A stretch of 64,000 nt of DNA from Marinobacter lutaoensis. GTDB taxonomy: Bacteria; Pseudomonadota; Gammaproteobacteria; Pseudomonadales; Oleiphilaceae. The stretch lies in the NCBI RefSeq assembly GCF_001981305.1, contig NZ_MSCW01000007.1, forward strand, positions 62,001 through 126,000, in the 5' to 3' direction. How positions within the stretch are numbered: the first letter of the stretch is position 1; each line of letters begins with the position of its first letter. A program made the position numbers and the translations under genes. The notes under the pieces are model-generated. The model searched no databases. It was not told the DNA's origin and worked only from the letters and a program-made list of their open reading frames with translations. Below are positions 18,182 to 27,481 of the stretch, piece after piece.

Positions 18182-18951
18182 CGGGCCTGAATCGCGTCCA
18201 GCTCCCCGGCCGCGCGGGCCGCGTCCAAAGCGTTCTGGAGCTTGGCGACAATGGCCGGGTCGGTCTCCTTGCTCATGGCCAGGTACATGGGCGTCTCCCG
18301 GAACACCAGAACCGGCCTCAACCCCTCGATACCCTGTGTCTCACGGGCCACCAGCGGCCCCACCAGGCCATCGGTGACCCAGAGATCCGCTTGCCCCAGC
18401 ACCAGACGCTGGGGGTTCAGGTCGCCGCTAAGACTCATGATCACGTTGAACCCCTGGTCCACCAGATACTGCGACATCACATCCCCCTTGTAGCCGGCGA
18501 TGCGCAGCGGGCGGGCATCCTCCAACCGCTCCAGGGTCAGGTCCGAATCCGGCGCGGCGAACAGAGTCCACTTGATCGACGCCAGCGGCCCTACCCACTG
18601 GAACAGGTCCTCCCGGTCCTCGGTACGGGCCGTGCAGAACAGACCGTGATTGGGCCGGCCCTGAACCCGGTCGAACACGTAGCTCCAGGCCCGGACTTTC
18701 ATGACATAGTCAAAATCCGTGCGGGCCAGTATCGCTTTCACCATATCGGTGCAGATGCCGGTGATCTCATCCGCGCTGTGGGCAAACTCCTCGCCGGAGG
18801 TGGAGGCGTTGTATGGAGGGTAGTGCTCCGTGAAAATGTGCAGCCGTTCCCCGGCCAGGACACCGCCGGCCAGCGTCAACAGGAGCGCGCCCAGAGCCAC
18901 CCGGGCTTTCCGGAACAGGGAATCCTTGCGGGATGCAGTGATCACGTGCAT
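18172..18951 (-). CDS. Periplasmic solute-binding protein, family 3
   Basis: A 259-residue secreted protein with a signal peptide ending near GGVLAGE. The start at 18951 is preferred because GAGAAGG precedes it; the frame is open to 19020. The mature protein has the family-3 solute-binding pattern (HIFTEHYPPYNA at the front, GICTDMVKAILARTDFDY, IAGYKGDVMSQYL later). No ABC permease or ATPase is nearby, so it may sense or bind a solute outside a dedicated importer, as do orphan relatives found near cyclic-di-GMP proteins. The ligand is unknown. Confidence 0.78.
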   Translation of the reverse strand: MHVITASRKDSLFRKARVALGALLLTLAGGVLAGERLHIFTEHYPPYNASTSGEEFAHSADEITGICTDMVKAILARTDFDYVMKVRAWSYVFDRVQGRPNHGLFCTARTEDREDLFQWVGPLASIKWTLFAAPDSDLTLERLEDARPLRIAGYKGDVMSQYLVDQGFNVIMSLSGDLNPQRLVLGQADLWVTDGLVGPLVARETQGIEGLRPVLVFRETPMYLAMSKETDPAIVAKLQNALDAARAAGELDAIQARYE

Positions 18952-19202
18952 TCGACAATCCTTCTCGGTAATTCGTTCAGACGGAGACGGCCCGCACGGG
19001 CCTTTGGCGTTTCTGGCCAATCATCCTGATCGTTTTGACCATGCGGGGCGCTATCATCGCGCGTTGACACACCAAAGTCAGTGACAAAACGTATCCGTGC
19101 CCGAGCGTATTTCTCAACGGCGACTGAGATCATTGCATTTGACCGAAGGCGGCCCCGCGCCCCATGCTTGGCGGTGATACCGGCCACCCTCAGGAGAGTC
19201 CG

Positions 19203-19982
19203 ATGCCAACCCCTTTCATTCGATGTGAGTCCTACGCCGAAGGTTACGCCGAGCTGATCATCGACCGGCCCGCCGCACGCAATGCCTTGTGCCGGTCCCT
19301 GACCGACGAGATGGCCGAGCAGCTTGCGCGGCTGGCTGACGATACCCACGTGCGGGTGGTTCTGCTGCGGGCCGAAGGCGAACATTTCGCCGCCGGGGCC
19401 GATCTCAAGGAGATGCTGGGCATGAGCGCGGAACAGGCCCGCGCAACCGACTTTGCCGGCTGCTGCGCGCCGCTCGGCTCGTTTCCCAAGCCGGTGGTGG
19501 CTCTGGTCCAGGGCTTCGCGCTTGGCGGCGGGTGTGAACTGGTGGAGATGTGCGACATCGTGCTGGCGGCGGAAAACGCGGTCTTCGGCCACCCGGAGGT
19601 CCGCGTCGGCACCATGCCGGGGGCCGGTGGCAGCCAGCGCCTGCCGCGGCTGGTGGGCATGGCCAAAGCGCTGGACCTGCTGCTCACCGGGCGCCGCATG
19701 GAGGCCCACGAGGCGGAACGCAGCGGGCTGGTGTCCCGCGTCGTGCCGACCGAACGCCTGCTCGAGGAAGGCCGCCAAGTCGCCGCCGACCTGGCCTCCC
19801 TCTCGGGTGAAATCCTCCGCCTGATCAAGCAGACTGCCCGGGCCGGTGCCGACCTGCCCCTGGAACAAGGGCTCCGGCAAGAGCGGGCGGCGTTTCATCA
19901 CAGTCTCTCGCTCCCCGACCGGGTGGAGGGCATGACGGCGTTTCTGGAAAAACGAGCGCCCCGCTTCAACTCGCCGTCCTGA
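19203..19982 (+). CDS. Enoyl-CoA hydratase/isomerase
   Basis: A 259-residue crotonase-fold enzyme. The ATG at 19203 has GGAGAG 5 bases upstream and is preferred to the ATG at 19164. The oxyanion-hole segments HFAAGADLKEM and GFALGGGCELVEMCD are present, and both catalytic glutamates of classical enoyl-CoA hydratase appear to be kept (GGCEL and HPEVRVG). It should hydrate trans-2-enoyl-CoAs in fatty acid or amino acid breakdown. No other beta-oxidation genes flank it, so the pathway is unknown. Confidence 0.88.
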   Translation: MPTPFIRCESYAEGYAELIIDRPAARNALCRSLTDEMAEQLARLADDTHVRVVLLRAEGEHFAAGADLKEMLGMSAEQARATDFAGCCAPLGSFPKPVVALVQGFALGGGCELVEMCDIVLAAENAVFGHPEVRVGTMPGAGGSQRLPRLVGMAKALDLLLTGRRMEAHEAERSGLVSRVVPTERLLEEGRQVAADLASLSGEILRLIKQTARAGADLPLEQGLRQERAAFHHSLSLPDRVEGMTAFLEKRAPRFNSPS

Positions 19983-20003
19983 GGCGGGCGGCGGCCCCGT
20001 GCC

Positions 20004-20897
20004 TTAACCGGCGGCCGGCGCGCGCCGGATGGTTACCAGGGCCACGCCGATGATTGCCACCAGCCCGCCCGCCATGGCCATCGGCCCCAGCCGTTCATCG
20101 AACAGCAGCCAGGCTTCCAACGCGGTGACCGGCGGCACCAGGTAGAACAGACTGGCCACCCGAGACGCCGCGCCGTGACGAATCAGCCACATCAGGATCA
20201 GGATGGCGCTGATCGACAGCCCGAACACCAGCCAGCCCAGCGCCAGCTGAAACTGCGGTGTCCACTGCACCTCCCGGGTTTCCAGCAGCCAGGCGCCAAG
20301 GCCGAAAAACAGGCCGGCCGCGGTGTACTGGATCATGGTCCCGGCCACCAGGTCGACGCCGGTACCGAACCGTTTCTGATACACCGTGCCCAGGGAAATG
20401 CCCACCAGAGCCAGCGCCGCCCAGACCAGGGTCAGCGGCGGAATGCCGGGTACACCGGCGCCGCCGCCCAGTTTCTCCGCCAGCACCAGGGCCACGCCCA
20501 GCAGCCCCAACCCCAACCCCAGCCATTGCCGGCCGGTCACCGATTCCCCGAGGAACAGCACCGCCGCCAACGCGGTCAGCAAGGGCTGCAAGCCGACGAT
20601 CAGCGACACCACCCCGGCGGACATGCCCTGGTCGATGGCATAGAACACCCCGCCCAGATAACAGCCCTGCACCAGCAGGCCGGTCACCGCCAGATGCCCG
20701 GCCCCGCGCCATCCGGGCCAGCGGGTTTTCGTCAGCCAGGCCAGCAGCGCCAGCGGAACCAGCGTCAACAGCATCCGCAGCGCCAGCATGGTGAAAGGCT
20801 CGGCGTATGGCAGACCATACTTGCCGCCGATGAATCCGGTACTCCAGAGCCAGACGAACAGGGCCGGAATCAGGAAGGTCTGGATGACTGCTGGCAT
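20004..20897 (-). CDS. EamA/DMT-family transporter
   Basis: A 297-residue membrane protein with ten predicted transmembrane segments in two EamA repeats, the usual form of drug/metabolite exporters. The ATG at 20897 is chosen because AAGGGG lies about 8 bases upstream; a GTG three codons earlier abuts that site. Typical segments are STGFIGGKYGLPYAEPFTML and the second repeat beginning LVWAALALVGISLGTVYQKR. Members export amino acids, metabolites or drugs; the substrate is not predictable. It converges with the enoyl-CoA hydratase gene. Confidence 0.85.
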   Translation of the reverse strand: MPAVIQTFLIPALFVWLWSTGFIGGKYGLPYAEPFTMLALRMLLTLVPLALLAWLTKTRWPGWRGAGHLAVTGLLVQGCYLGGVFYAIDQGMSAGVVSLIVGLQPLLTALAAVLFLGESVTGRQWLGLGLGLLGVALVLAEKLGGGAGVPGIPPLTLVWAALALVGISLGTVYQKRFGTGVDLVAGTMIQYTAAGLFFGLGAWLLETREVQWTPQFQLALGWLVFGLSISAILILMWLIRHGAASRVASLFYLVPPVTALEAWLLFDERLGPMAMAGGLVAIIGVALVTIRRAPAAG

Positions 20898-20921
20898 GGG
20901 CCACACCCCTTGGATGACAGG

Positions 20922-21161
20922 TCAGCGGCTGGACAGGATACACTGCAACTTCTGGGTCAGCTCCACCGCTTCACTACCCAAAGGCGTGAGATAACCACCG
21001 TCTTTCTGGGTAATCAAGCCCTTGGCGAACAGACTTTCGGCGGCACGGACGGTTTCCGGGGCAGCACCGTGCCGGTGGACCTTGATGCCGGCCTGGGCGG
21101 AGGTGCCGGGAAACTGCAGCAGAAGATTGAGTTCGGCGAAATGGTTCGGCGAGAATGGCAT
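20922..21161 (-). CDS. TIGR02647-family small protein
   Basis: A 79-residue protein matching the TIGR02647 family in length and motifs (MPFSPNHFAELNLLLQF at the start, LFAKGLITQKDGGYLTPLG later). The middle looks like a winged-helix unit, and family members have been labelled DNA-binding, but no function is established. GAGGTC lies 7 bases before the ATG. It is 24 bases upstream of the EamA gene on the same strand, so both may share a transcript. Confidence 0.85.
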   Translation of the reverse strand: MPFSPNHFAELNLLLQFPGTSAQAGIKVHRHGAAPETVRAAESLFAKGLITQKDGGYLTPLGSEAVELTQKLQCILSSR

Positions 21162-21346
21162 GCTCTGACCTCATGTTGTGATTGTGACAGATTCAGTCTA
21201 GGTGCCGCTCACGCCATGGCAAGGCGGCCAACCACCGAGGCCCGGGAAGCGGCGCGCATTTTCGGGCCCGGCCCCTTTGCCGGCCGGCCGGGGGCTGGAA
21301 TAATGGAACCTGCATGTTGAACGGTGCCAGACGACGAGACCATGCC

Positions 21347-22042
21347 ATGATGACCGGATTCCGCACCCTGCTGCCCTGCCTGGTGGCCCTGTCCCTGGTG
21401 ACCTCCGCCCAGGCCGAGGGCATCCGCCGCATCGTGCACCCCGACGGTACGGTGGAGTTCACCAACACCCGCGCACCGGACGCGCCCCTGGCCTCCACCC
21501 GCAGCGAAACCGTGTACCGGTACACCGACGCCAACGGCGTGGTGTCCTACTCCAGCATCCGGCCCCGGGATGCCGAATTCGACGTCATCCGCTTCCACTG
21601 CTACGCCTGCGACCCGAACTCTAAGATCGACTGGCACAAGACGCCGCTGTTCCTGTCCCCCTACCGGGACGAAATCGAGACGGCGGCCCGGGAGTTCGGG
21701 GTCGACCCGGCCCTGGTCCGCGCCGTCATCCACGCAGAATCCGCATTCAATCCGAAAGCCCGCTCGCCCAAGGGCGCCCAGGGCCTGATGCAACTGATGC
21801 CCGGCACCGCCCGGGAGCTGGGCGTGACCGACACCCTGACCGTGGCGGACAACATCCGCGGCGGAGTCCGCTACCTGGCCCGGATGCTGAAAACCTTCGA
21901 CGGCGACATCCGTCTGGCCACCGCCGCCTACAACGCCGGTCCCGGCGCCGTCAGCCGCTACAAGGGCGTGCCCCCCTACGCTGAAACCCGGGCCTACGTG
22001 GAGCGGGTCGGCATCCTGCACCAACGCTACGCCGCCCATTGA
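21347..22042 (+). CDS. Lytic transglycosylase (SLT domain)
   Basis: About 231 residues from the ATG at 21347; the frame also has ATGs at 21314 and 21350, and none has a strong ribosome site. A signal peptide ends near SAQAEG. The N-terminal part has a DUF4124-like strand (IRRIVHPDGTVEFTN). The C-terminal SLT domain contains the catalytic glutamate in HAESAFNPKARSPKGAQGLM, then MPGTA and AAYNAGPGAV. It cuts peptidoglycan glycosidic bonds to give anhydro-muropeptides in the periplasm. No secretion-system genes are near, so a housekeeping cell-wall role is likely. Confidence 0.9.
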   Translation: MMTGFRTLLPCLVALSLVTSAQAEGIRRIVHPDGTVEFTNTRAPDAPLASTRSETVYRYTDANGVVSYSSIRPRDAEFDVIRFHCYACDPNSKIDWHKTPLFLSPYRDEIETAAREFGVDPALVRAVIHAESAFNPKARSPKGAQGLMQLMPGTARELGVTDTLTVADNIRGGVRYLARMLKTFDGDIRLATAAYNAGPGAVSRYKGVPPYAETRAYVERVGILHQRYAAH

Positions 22043-22050
22043 ACCGGCAC

Positions 22051-22077
22051 AAAAAAACCGGGCCCGAGGGCCCGGTT
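22051..22077 (-). terminator. Rho-independent terminator after putA
   Basis: AACCGGGCCC and GGGCCCGGTT form a strong stem with a small loop (22056-22077), followed on the minus strand by a run of Ts (22051-22057 as As on the plus strand). It ends the putA transcript 21 bases after its stop codon; the stem could also slow transcription from the convergent transglycosylase gene. Confidence 0.88.
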
Positions 22078-22097
22078 CCTGTTCTGGCCTCGCCGGC

Positions 22098-25000
22098 TTA
22101 CTCGGCGGAGGCGATCAGGCTGGCGTTGCCACCGGCGGCGGTGGTGTCGATGCACAGGTGCCGCTCCAGCACGAAGCGTTGATCCAGCGCCTGTTCGGTG
22201 ATCAGCGGCAGCAGCGCACCGTCCCGCTGGGCCAGGGCCTGGCGATAGCGCTTGAGCAGCGCCGGCTCGGCCACGCTGACCACGGCCTCGAAGCCGTTGA
22301 GCTCGACCAGAGCCTCCGGCGCCAGCAGGCCGTTCATCGCCACCACCGGCAGGCCGGCGCGAATGGCCTCGGCCAAGGCCGGCTCGGCCCCCTCGGCGAT
22401 CACCACCACCCGGTTGCCCTGGGACAGCGCGGTCGCCGCCTGCACCCTGGCGGATGCCGCATCCGGCCCCAGGCACAACACCACACCCCGGGCGTGGAAC
22501 GAGAGGTGGTTCTGCTCCCCGGTGGGTCCCGGCATGTCCAGATGCCCCAGATCCATCGGCGCCGGAACGTCCCCGAATACCGGTTTGAGGACCGCCTGGC
22601 GGGCCTCCGGCGCGGGCACCGCCCGTGACTCCACCTCGCTGATCAGTTTCCGGGCCTGGCTGGCGTCGATGCGCCGGGCTTCCGCCGGTACCGGTTGCTC
22701 GGCCACTCGGGCCTTCATGAACCGGCGCACGTACAGCGGACCACCGGCTTTCGGGCCGGTGCCGGACAGCCCCTCGCCGCCAAACGGCTGGGAGCCGACA
22801 ATGGCGCCGATCTGGTTACGGTTGATGTAGGTGTTGCCCACCCGGATGCGGCGCGCCACCTGTTCGATGCGACGGTCCACCCGGCTGTGCATGCCGAAGG
22901 TCAGGCCGTAGCCCTTGGCGTTGATGGCGTCGACCACTTTGTCGATGTCCTTCGCCTCGAAGGTGGCCACGTGCAGCACCGGTCCGAAGATCTCTTCCTC
23001 CAGCTCCTCGATGCCACTGACCTTGAGCACCGCCGGGGACACGAAGCGCCCGGTGGCGGGCACCGGCAGTTTCTTCAGCAGTTTGCCGGCACGCTCGAAG
23101 GCCTCGCAGTGGGCTTCGATCTTGCGCTTGGCGGCGTCATCGATGACCGGACCGACATCGGTGGACAGCAGCCAGGGGTCGCCGATCCCCAGCTCCTCCA
23201 TGGCACCGTACAGCATCTCCAGCAGATGATCGGCGATGTCCTTCTGGACGTACAGCATGCGCAGCGCGGAGCAACGCTGGCCGGCGCTCTGGAAGGAGGA
23301 TGCCAGCACATCCCGCACCACCTGCTCAGGCAGCGCGGTGGAATCCACGATCATGGCGTTCAGGCCACCGGTCTCGGCCACCAGCGGCGCGTCCGGTGCC
23401 AAGTTCTCGGCCATGGTCCGGTTGATGCGCTGGGCCGTAGCCGTGGAGCCGGTGAAGCAGACGCCGGCCACCCGGGCATCGGAGGTCAGGGCCGCGCCCA
23501 CGGTGGCGCCGGAACCCGGCAGCAGCTGGATCACATTGCGCGGAATCCCGGCCTCGTGCATCAGCTCGACCGCGCGCACGGCGATCAGCGAGGTCTGCTC
23601 GGCCGGTTTCGCCACCACGGCATTACCGGCCGCCAGGTTGGCCAGAATCTGACCGGTGAAGATCGCCAGCGGGAAGTTCCACGGCGAAATACAGCACATC
23701 ACACCCAGCGCCTCGCCGGCACCTTGATAGCGGATGCCTTCGTTGGCGTAGTAGAACGCGAAGTCCACCGCCTCGCGGATCTCCGCCACGGCATCCAGCA
23801 GGGACTTGCCCGCCTCGCGCGTGGTCAGGGCAAACAGCTCGTAGGCGTGCTGCTCGTACAGCTCACCGACCCGGCACAGGATCTTGGCGCGCGCCTCGGC
23901 CGGCATCGCGGACCAGGTTCGGAAACCGTCCTGGGCAGCGTCCAGGGCGGCGTCGATGTCGGCCTGGGAGGCGAGGGTGACCTGCCCCACCCGATCGTCC
24001 GGGTTGGCCGGGTTGCGCACCTCCACCCGTTCGCCCCCGGCGGCATCCACCGCCAGCAGCGGGCCACCCTGCCACTGGTGTTCACGGAAGGTGCCGCGGC
24101 CGGCCTCGATCTCCGCCAGGGTGACCGGATCGGTGATGTCCCAGCCCTTGGAGTTGCGGCGCTGGTCACCGAAAATCTGCGCCGGCGGCACGATCATCTT
24201 GCTGGCCACATCCCGACCCAGCGCCAGCACGGTGTCGATCGGGTCCCGGGCAATCTGCTCGGGGCTGATGCGGGTATCGACGATCTGGTTGACGAAGGAA
24301 CTGTTGGCGCCGTTCTCCAGCAGCCGGCGCACCAGGTAGGCCAGCAGGTCCTTGTGGGCACCCACCGGGGCGTAGATCCGGCAGGGCACGCCGCTTTCAC
24401 GCAGCACCTGGTCGTGCAGGGATTCACCCATGCCGTGCAGGCGCTGGAACTCGAAGGTGTCACGGGGCAGGTCCTTCGCCATTTCCAGCACCGCGGTCAC
24501 GGAGTGGGCGTTGTGGGTGGCGAACTGCGGGTAGATGCGGTCGGTCATGCCCAGCAGCTTGGAGGCGCAGGACAGGTAGGATACGTCACTGCAGGCCTTG
24601 CGGGTGAACACCGGGAAACCGGACAGCCCCATCACCTGGGCGCGCTTGATCTCGGCATCCCAGTAAGCACCTTTCACCAGGCGCACCATGATCCGACGGT
24701 CCAGCTTCTCGGCCAGGGCGTAGAGCCAGTCGAGAACCTGGGACGCGCGCTTACCGAACGCCTGCACCACCACGCCGAAGCCGTTCCAGTCCTTCAGGGA
24801 TGGGTCGGACAGCACCGCCTCGATCACGTCCAGGGACAGGTCCAGGCGGTCCTGCTCCTCGGCGTCGATGTTGAAGCTCATGTTGGCCGCCGCGGCCTTT
24901 CTGGCCAGCTCCAGGGTGCGGGGCACCAGCTCATTCATGACCCGTTCCTTCTGGCCGTACTCATAGCGGGCCAGCAGCGCGGACAGCTTCACGGAAATCC

Positions 25001-25727
25001 CCGGGTTGATACGGATGTCGCCCGTGCAGTTCTTACCGATGCTGTCGATCGCCAGGGCGTAGGCGCCAAAGTAACGCTTGGCGTCGGCATCGGTGCGGGC
25101 GGCCTCGCCCAGCATGTCGTAGGAGTAGGTGTAGCCCCGGGCCATGTAGCTCTTGCCGCGCTCCTGGGCTTCCTCGATGTCGCGGCCAAGCACGAACTGG
25201 CGCCCCATTTCCTTCATCGCCTGGGCGGCGATGCTGCGCACCACCGGCTCACCCAGGCGCTTGACCAACTTGCGCAGGGTGTCACCCACGCTCTGGCGTT
25301 CGGAGTCCTTGAGCAGGTTGCTGGTCATCAGCAGGGCAATGGTGGCGGTGTTCACCAAACCGGACTTGGCCTTGCCCACGTGGGCACCCCAGTTGCCGGA
25401 GGTGATCTTGTCCTCGATCAGGTCGTCGATGGTGAGCGTGTCGGGCACCCGGAGCAGGGCCTCGGCCAGACACATCAGCGCCACGCCCTCCTTGGTGGTC
25501 AGTCCGTACTCGGACAGGAACTTTTCCATGATGGTCGGGCGTGCACTGTTGCGGACGCTGCGCACCAGGTCGGCGGCGCGGGCGGAAATGGCCGCGCGCT
25601 CTTCCTGGGACAACCGAGCGTCAGCAATCAGCCGGTGGATGACGTCGTACTCATCCGCCAGATAGTTCTGGCGGATCGCCTGCCGGCACTCGTCCAGCGA
25701 GCGCGTCACTGATTGCTGCGGTCTCAT
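22098..25727 (-). CDS. putA: Bifunctional proline dehydrogenase / P5C dehydrogenase PutA
   Basis: A 1209-residue enzyme that oxidises proline to glutamate in two steps with FAD and NAD+. The proline dehydrogenase barrel spans ~80-480, with MVRLVKGAYWDAEIKRAQ and HNAHSV among its motifs. The P5C dehydrogenase domain spans ~530-1010, with the nucleophile in QSAGQRCSALR and the glutamate in VAETGGLNAM. A further ~170 residues resemble the C-terminal ALDH-like domain of longer PutAs. The ribbon-helix-helix DNA-binding domain at the start of E. coli PutA is missing, so this protein should not repress its own gene; that job probably falls to the divergent Lrp-type regulator. Confidence 0.96.
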   Translation of the reverse strand: MRPQQSVTRSLDECRQAIRQNYLADEYDVIHRLIADARLSQEERAAISARAADLVRSVRNSARPTIMEKFLSEYGLTTKEGVALMCLAEALLRVPDTLTIDDLIEDKITSGNWGAHVGKAKSGLVNTATIALLMTSNLLKDSERQSVGDTLRKLVKRLGEPVVRSIAAQAMKEMGRQFVLGRDIEEAQERGKSYMARGYTYSYDMLGEAARTDADAKRYFGAYALAIDSIGKNCTGDIRINPGISVKLSALLARYEYGQKERVMNELVPRTLELARKAAAANMSFNIDAEEQDRLDLSLDVIEAVLSDPSLKDWNGFGVVVQAFGKRASQVLDWLYALAEKLDRRIMVRLVKGAYWDAEIKRAQVMGLSGFPVFTRKACSDVSYLSCASKLLGMTDRIYPQFATHNAHSVTAVLEMAKDLPRDTFEFQRLHGMGESLHDQVLRESGVPCRIYAPVGAHKDLLAYLVRRLLENGANSSFVNQIVDTRISPEQIARDPIDTVLALGRDVASKMIVPPAQIFGDQRRNSKGWDITDPVTLAEIEAGRGTFREHQWQGGPLLAVDAAGGERVEVRNPANPDDRVGQVTLASQADIDAALDAAQDGFRTWSAMPAEARAKILCRVGELYEQHAYELFALTTREAGKSLLDAVAEIREAVDFAFYYANEGIRYQGAGEALGVMCCISPWNFPLAIFTGQILANLAAGNAVVAKPAEQTSLIAVRAVELMHEAGIPRNVIQLLPGSGATVGAALTSDARVAGVCFTGSTATAQRINRTMAENLAPDAPLVAETGGLNAMIVDSTALPEQVVRDVLASSFQSAGQRCSALRMLYVQKDIADHLLEMLYGAMEELGIGDPWLLSTDVGPVIDDAAKRKIEAHCEAFERAGKLLKKLPVPATGRFVSPAVLKVSGIEELEEEIFGPVLHVATFEAKDIDKVVDAINAKGYGLTFGMHSRVDRRIEQVARRIRVGNTYINRNQIGAIVGSQPFGGEGLSGTGPKAGGPLYVRRFMKARVAEQPVPAEARRIDASQARKLISEVESRAVPAPEARQAVLKPVFGDVPAPMDLGHLDMPGPTGEQNHLSFHARGVVLCLGPDAASARVQAATALSQGNRVVVIAEGAEPALAEAIRAGLPVVAMNGLLAPEALVELNGFEAVVSVAEPALLKRYRQALAQRDGALLPLITEQALDQRFVLERHLCIDTTAAGGNASLIASAE

Positions 25728-25848
25728 GTGTGTACCCTCCTGTCATTAAAGCCTTGGTGTTTTTTACCTTGGCCGAATTCTATCGAAGGGAGCCCAGACC
25801 ATTTTCCTATTCAGATTTCAGAGGCAGGAAACCTTCCTTTTTTGTGGC

Positions 25849-25868
25849 GAAAAAATACGGACATTTTC
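25849..25868. promoter_or_regulatory. Candidate Lrp-type site in the putA control region
   Basis: The 211 bases between putA and the Lrp-type gene are markedly AT-rich compared with the coding DNA around them. Within them GAAAA at 25849-25853 and TTTTC at 25864-25868 form an inverted repeat around an AT-containing centre, which is the loose form of Lrp/AsnC sites. The call rests on position and composition only. Confidence 0.35.
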
Positions 25869-25938
25869 CCAATTTAGGACTATTATCAGACAATTCGACC
25901 AAAGCGAACCCAACACACCACTATCAAGGATAGCAGCC

Positions 25939-26391
25939 ATGGCGGAGCTGGACCGAATCGACCTGGCCATCATCCGGGAACTCCAGAAGAACGGCCGCAT
26001 CACCGTCACCGAGCTGGCCTCCAGAGTCGGCCTGTCGAAAACCCCCTGCCAGGTCCGCATGCGCCGGCTGGAGCAGCAGGGCTACATTACCGGCTACACC
26101 GCGCTGGTGAACCAGACCAAGCTGGGGCTGGCGCACATCGCCTTTGCCCAGGTCACCCTCAACGACACCAGCAGCAAGGCGCTGGCGGCGTTCAACGCGG
26201 CGGTGAAGGAAATCTCGGCGGTGGAGCAGTGCCACATGATGGCGGCGAACTTCGACTACCTGCTGAAGGTGCGGACCCGCAACATGGCGGAATACCGGCA
26301 GGTGCTGGGGGAGCAGATCTCCAACCTGCCCCACGTACTGCAGACCAGCACCTTCGTGGTCATGGAAAACGTCAAGGACATCTCCCGCTGA
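25939..26391 (+). CDS. Lrp/AsnC-family regulator, PutR-like by context
   Basis: A 150-residue Lrp/AsnC protein: a helix-turn-helix at residues ~5-60 (RIDLAIIRELQKNGRITVTE, then SRVGLSKTPCQVRMRRLEQQ) and an effector-binding RAM domain at ~65-150. It is divergent from putA with 211 bases between starts. In Agrobacterium and other bacteria whose PutA lacks a DNA-binding domain, a divergent Lrp-type activator (PutR) turns on putA when proline is present. The same role is likely here and explains the shortened PutA. Confidence 0.88.
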   Translation: MAELDRIDLAIIRELQKNGRITVTELASRVGLSKTPCQVRMRRLEQQGYITGYTALVNQTKLGLAHIAFAQVTLNDTSSKALAAFNAAVKEISAVEQCHMMAANFDYLLKVRTRNMAEYRQVLGEQISNLPHVLQTSTFVVMENVKDISR

Positions 26392-26404
26392 GCGCGCGGC
26401 CGCC

Positions 26405-27316
26405 TCAGCCGGGGCGGGACGCGGCGATGGCGTCGCGCACCACCTGGGCACTGTGCAGAAAGGCGGCCTGTTCCTGCTCGTTCAGCCTTGGATGCAGTAC
26501 CCGCTCGATGCCGTTGCCCCCCACCACCGCCGGCAGGCTCAGGCACACGTCACGGACCCCCAGAAAGCCGTCCACCCGCAGGCTCACCGGCATGGTGTGC
26601 TTGGCGTCGGTGATGATGCATTCGATGATCTCCGCCGCCGCCAGGGCCACCGCGTAGTTGGTGCACCCCTTGTGCTTGAGCACCTCGAAACCGGCCTTGG
26701 AGGCCTTTTCGAACAGCCGGTAGCGGCCCGGGGTCGGGTCCAGCGGCTCGCCACCGGCGCCGGCGCAGCTCATGGCCGGAAACTGGCTGTCGCCGTGCTC
26801 ACCCAGAATATAGGCCCGGATATCCCCCGAATGGATGCGCAGTTCCTCCGCCAGCAGCTGCCGAAACCGGGCCGAATCCACCAGGGTGCCGGTGCCGATG
26901 ACCTGGTGTGGGCGAAACCCGGTAAATTCCAGGGCATAGTGCACCAAAACGTCCACCGGGTTGGACACCATCACCACCTTGCAGCCGGGCGACAACCGGG
27001 CCAGCTCAGGCATCAGCTGGCGCATCAGCTCGACATTGCCCCGGGCCAGTTCCAGTCGGCTGCGCATGTCCTTCGGTGTCGGAATTGAGGCGCACATGGC
27101 GATGATGTCAGAACCGGCGGTGTCGACCAGGGTCCCCGCCGTGACCTGCGCCGGTGTGTCCACGAACAGCTGGCCGTGACGCAGATCCAGCACGTCGCCC
27201 TTGGCGGACTCCCGGGTCCGTCCGACCAGCACCAGCTCCTTGACGATGTTCTTGAGAGTCAGCACGAACGCCAGCGCCGAGCCGACATGGCCGATGCCCA
27301 CAATGGAAACTTTCAT
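26405..27316 (-). CDS. L-lactate/malate dehydrogenase family protein, specificity uncertain
   Basis: A 303-residue NAD-dependent 2-hydroxyacid dehydrogenase. It has the Rossmann motif GIGHVGSALAF, the catalytic histidine in GEHGDSQFP, and the aspartate/arginine pair in GTLVDSARFR. The substrate-specificity loop is unusual: where LDH reads GAPQKPGESR and MDH reads GFPRKPGM, this protein has SIPTPKDMRSR, with threonine at the Q/R position and what looks like one extra residue. Lactate or malate use is therefore uncertain; a branched 2-hydroxyacid is possible. It converges with the Lrp-type gene, 13 bases apart. Confidence 0.8.
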   Translation of the reverse strand: MKVSIVGIGHVGSALAFVLTLKNIVKELVLVGRTRESAKGDVLDLRHGQLFVDTPAQVTAGTLVDTAGSDIIAMCASIPTPKDMRSRLELARGNVELMRQLMPELARLSPGCKVVMVSNPVDVLVHYALEFTGFRPHQVIGTGTLVDSARFRQLLAEELRIHSGDIRAYILGEHGDSQFPAMSCAGAGGEPLDPTPGRYRLFEKASKAGFEVLKHKGCTNYAVALAAAEIIECIITDAKHTMPVSLRVDGFLGVRDVCLSLPAVVGGNGIERVLHPRLNEQEQAAFLHSAQVVRDAIAASRPG

Positions 27317-27481
27317 TCAACCTCCGGAAAAACCCATGGCTTCACCGGAGCCGCAAGCAGTATCCATGCCGGGATTCCCGCGCAAGATGGACAGACCATG
27401 TGCCATCCGTAAGCGACAGCCCCGGGGCAGCATGGGTAGCCTGTGCCGACAGACTATGGCAACCCTCGGAGGCTTTACCGG

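Noticed and set aside
22695..25712. A 1005-codon open frame on the plus strand through putA
   Set aside because: It mirrors putA in a high-GC gene where antisense frames stay open; its residues are rich in H, G, Q and R with no motifs, and putA is certain.
25730..25933. A 67-codon open frame between putA and the Lrp-type gene
   Set aside because: It crosses the AT-rich control region, has no ribosome site, and its residues show no domain.
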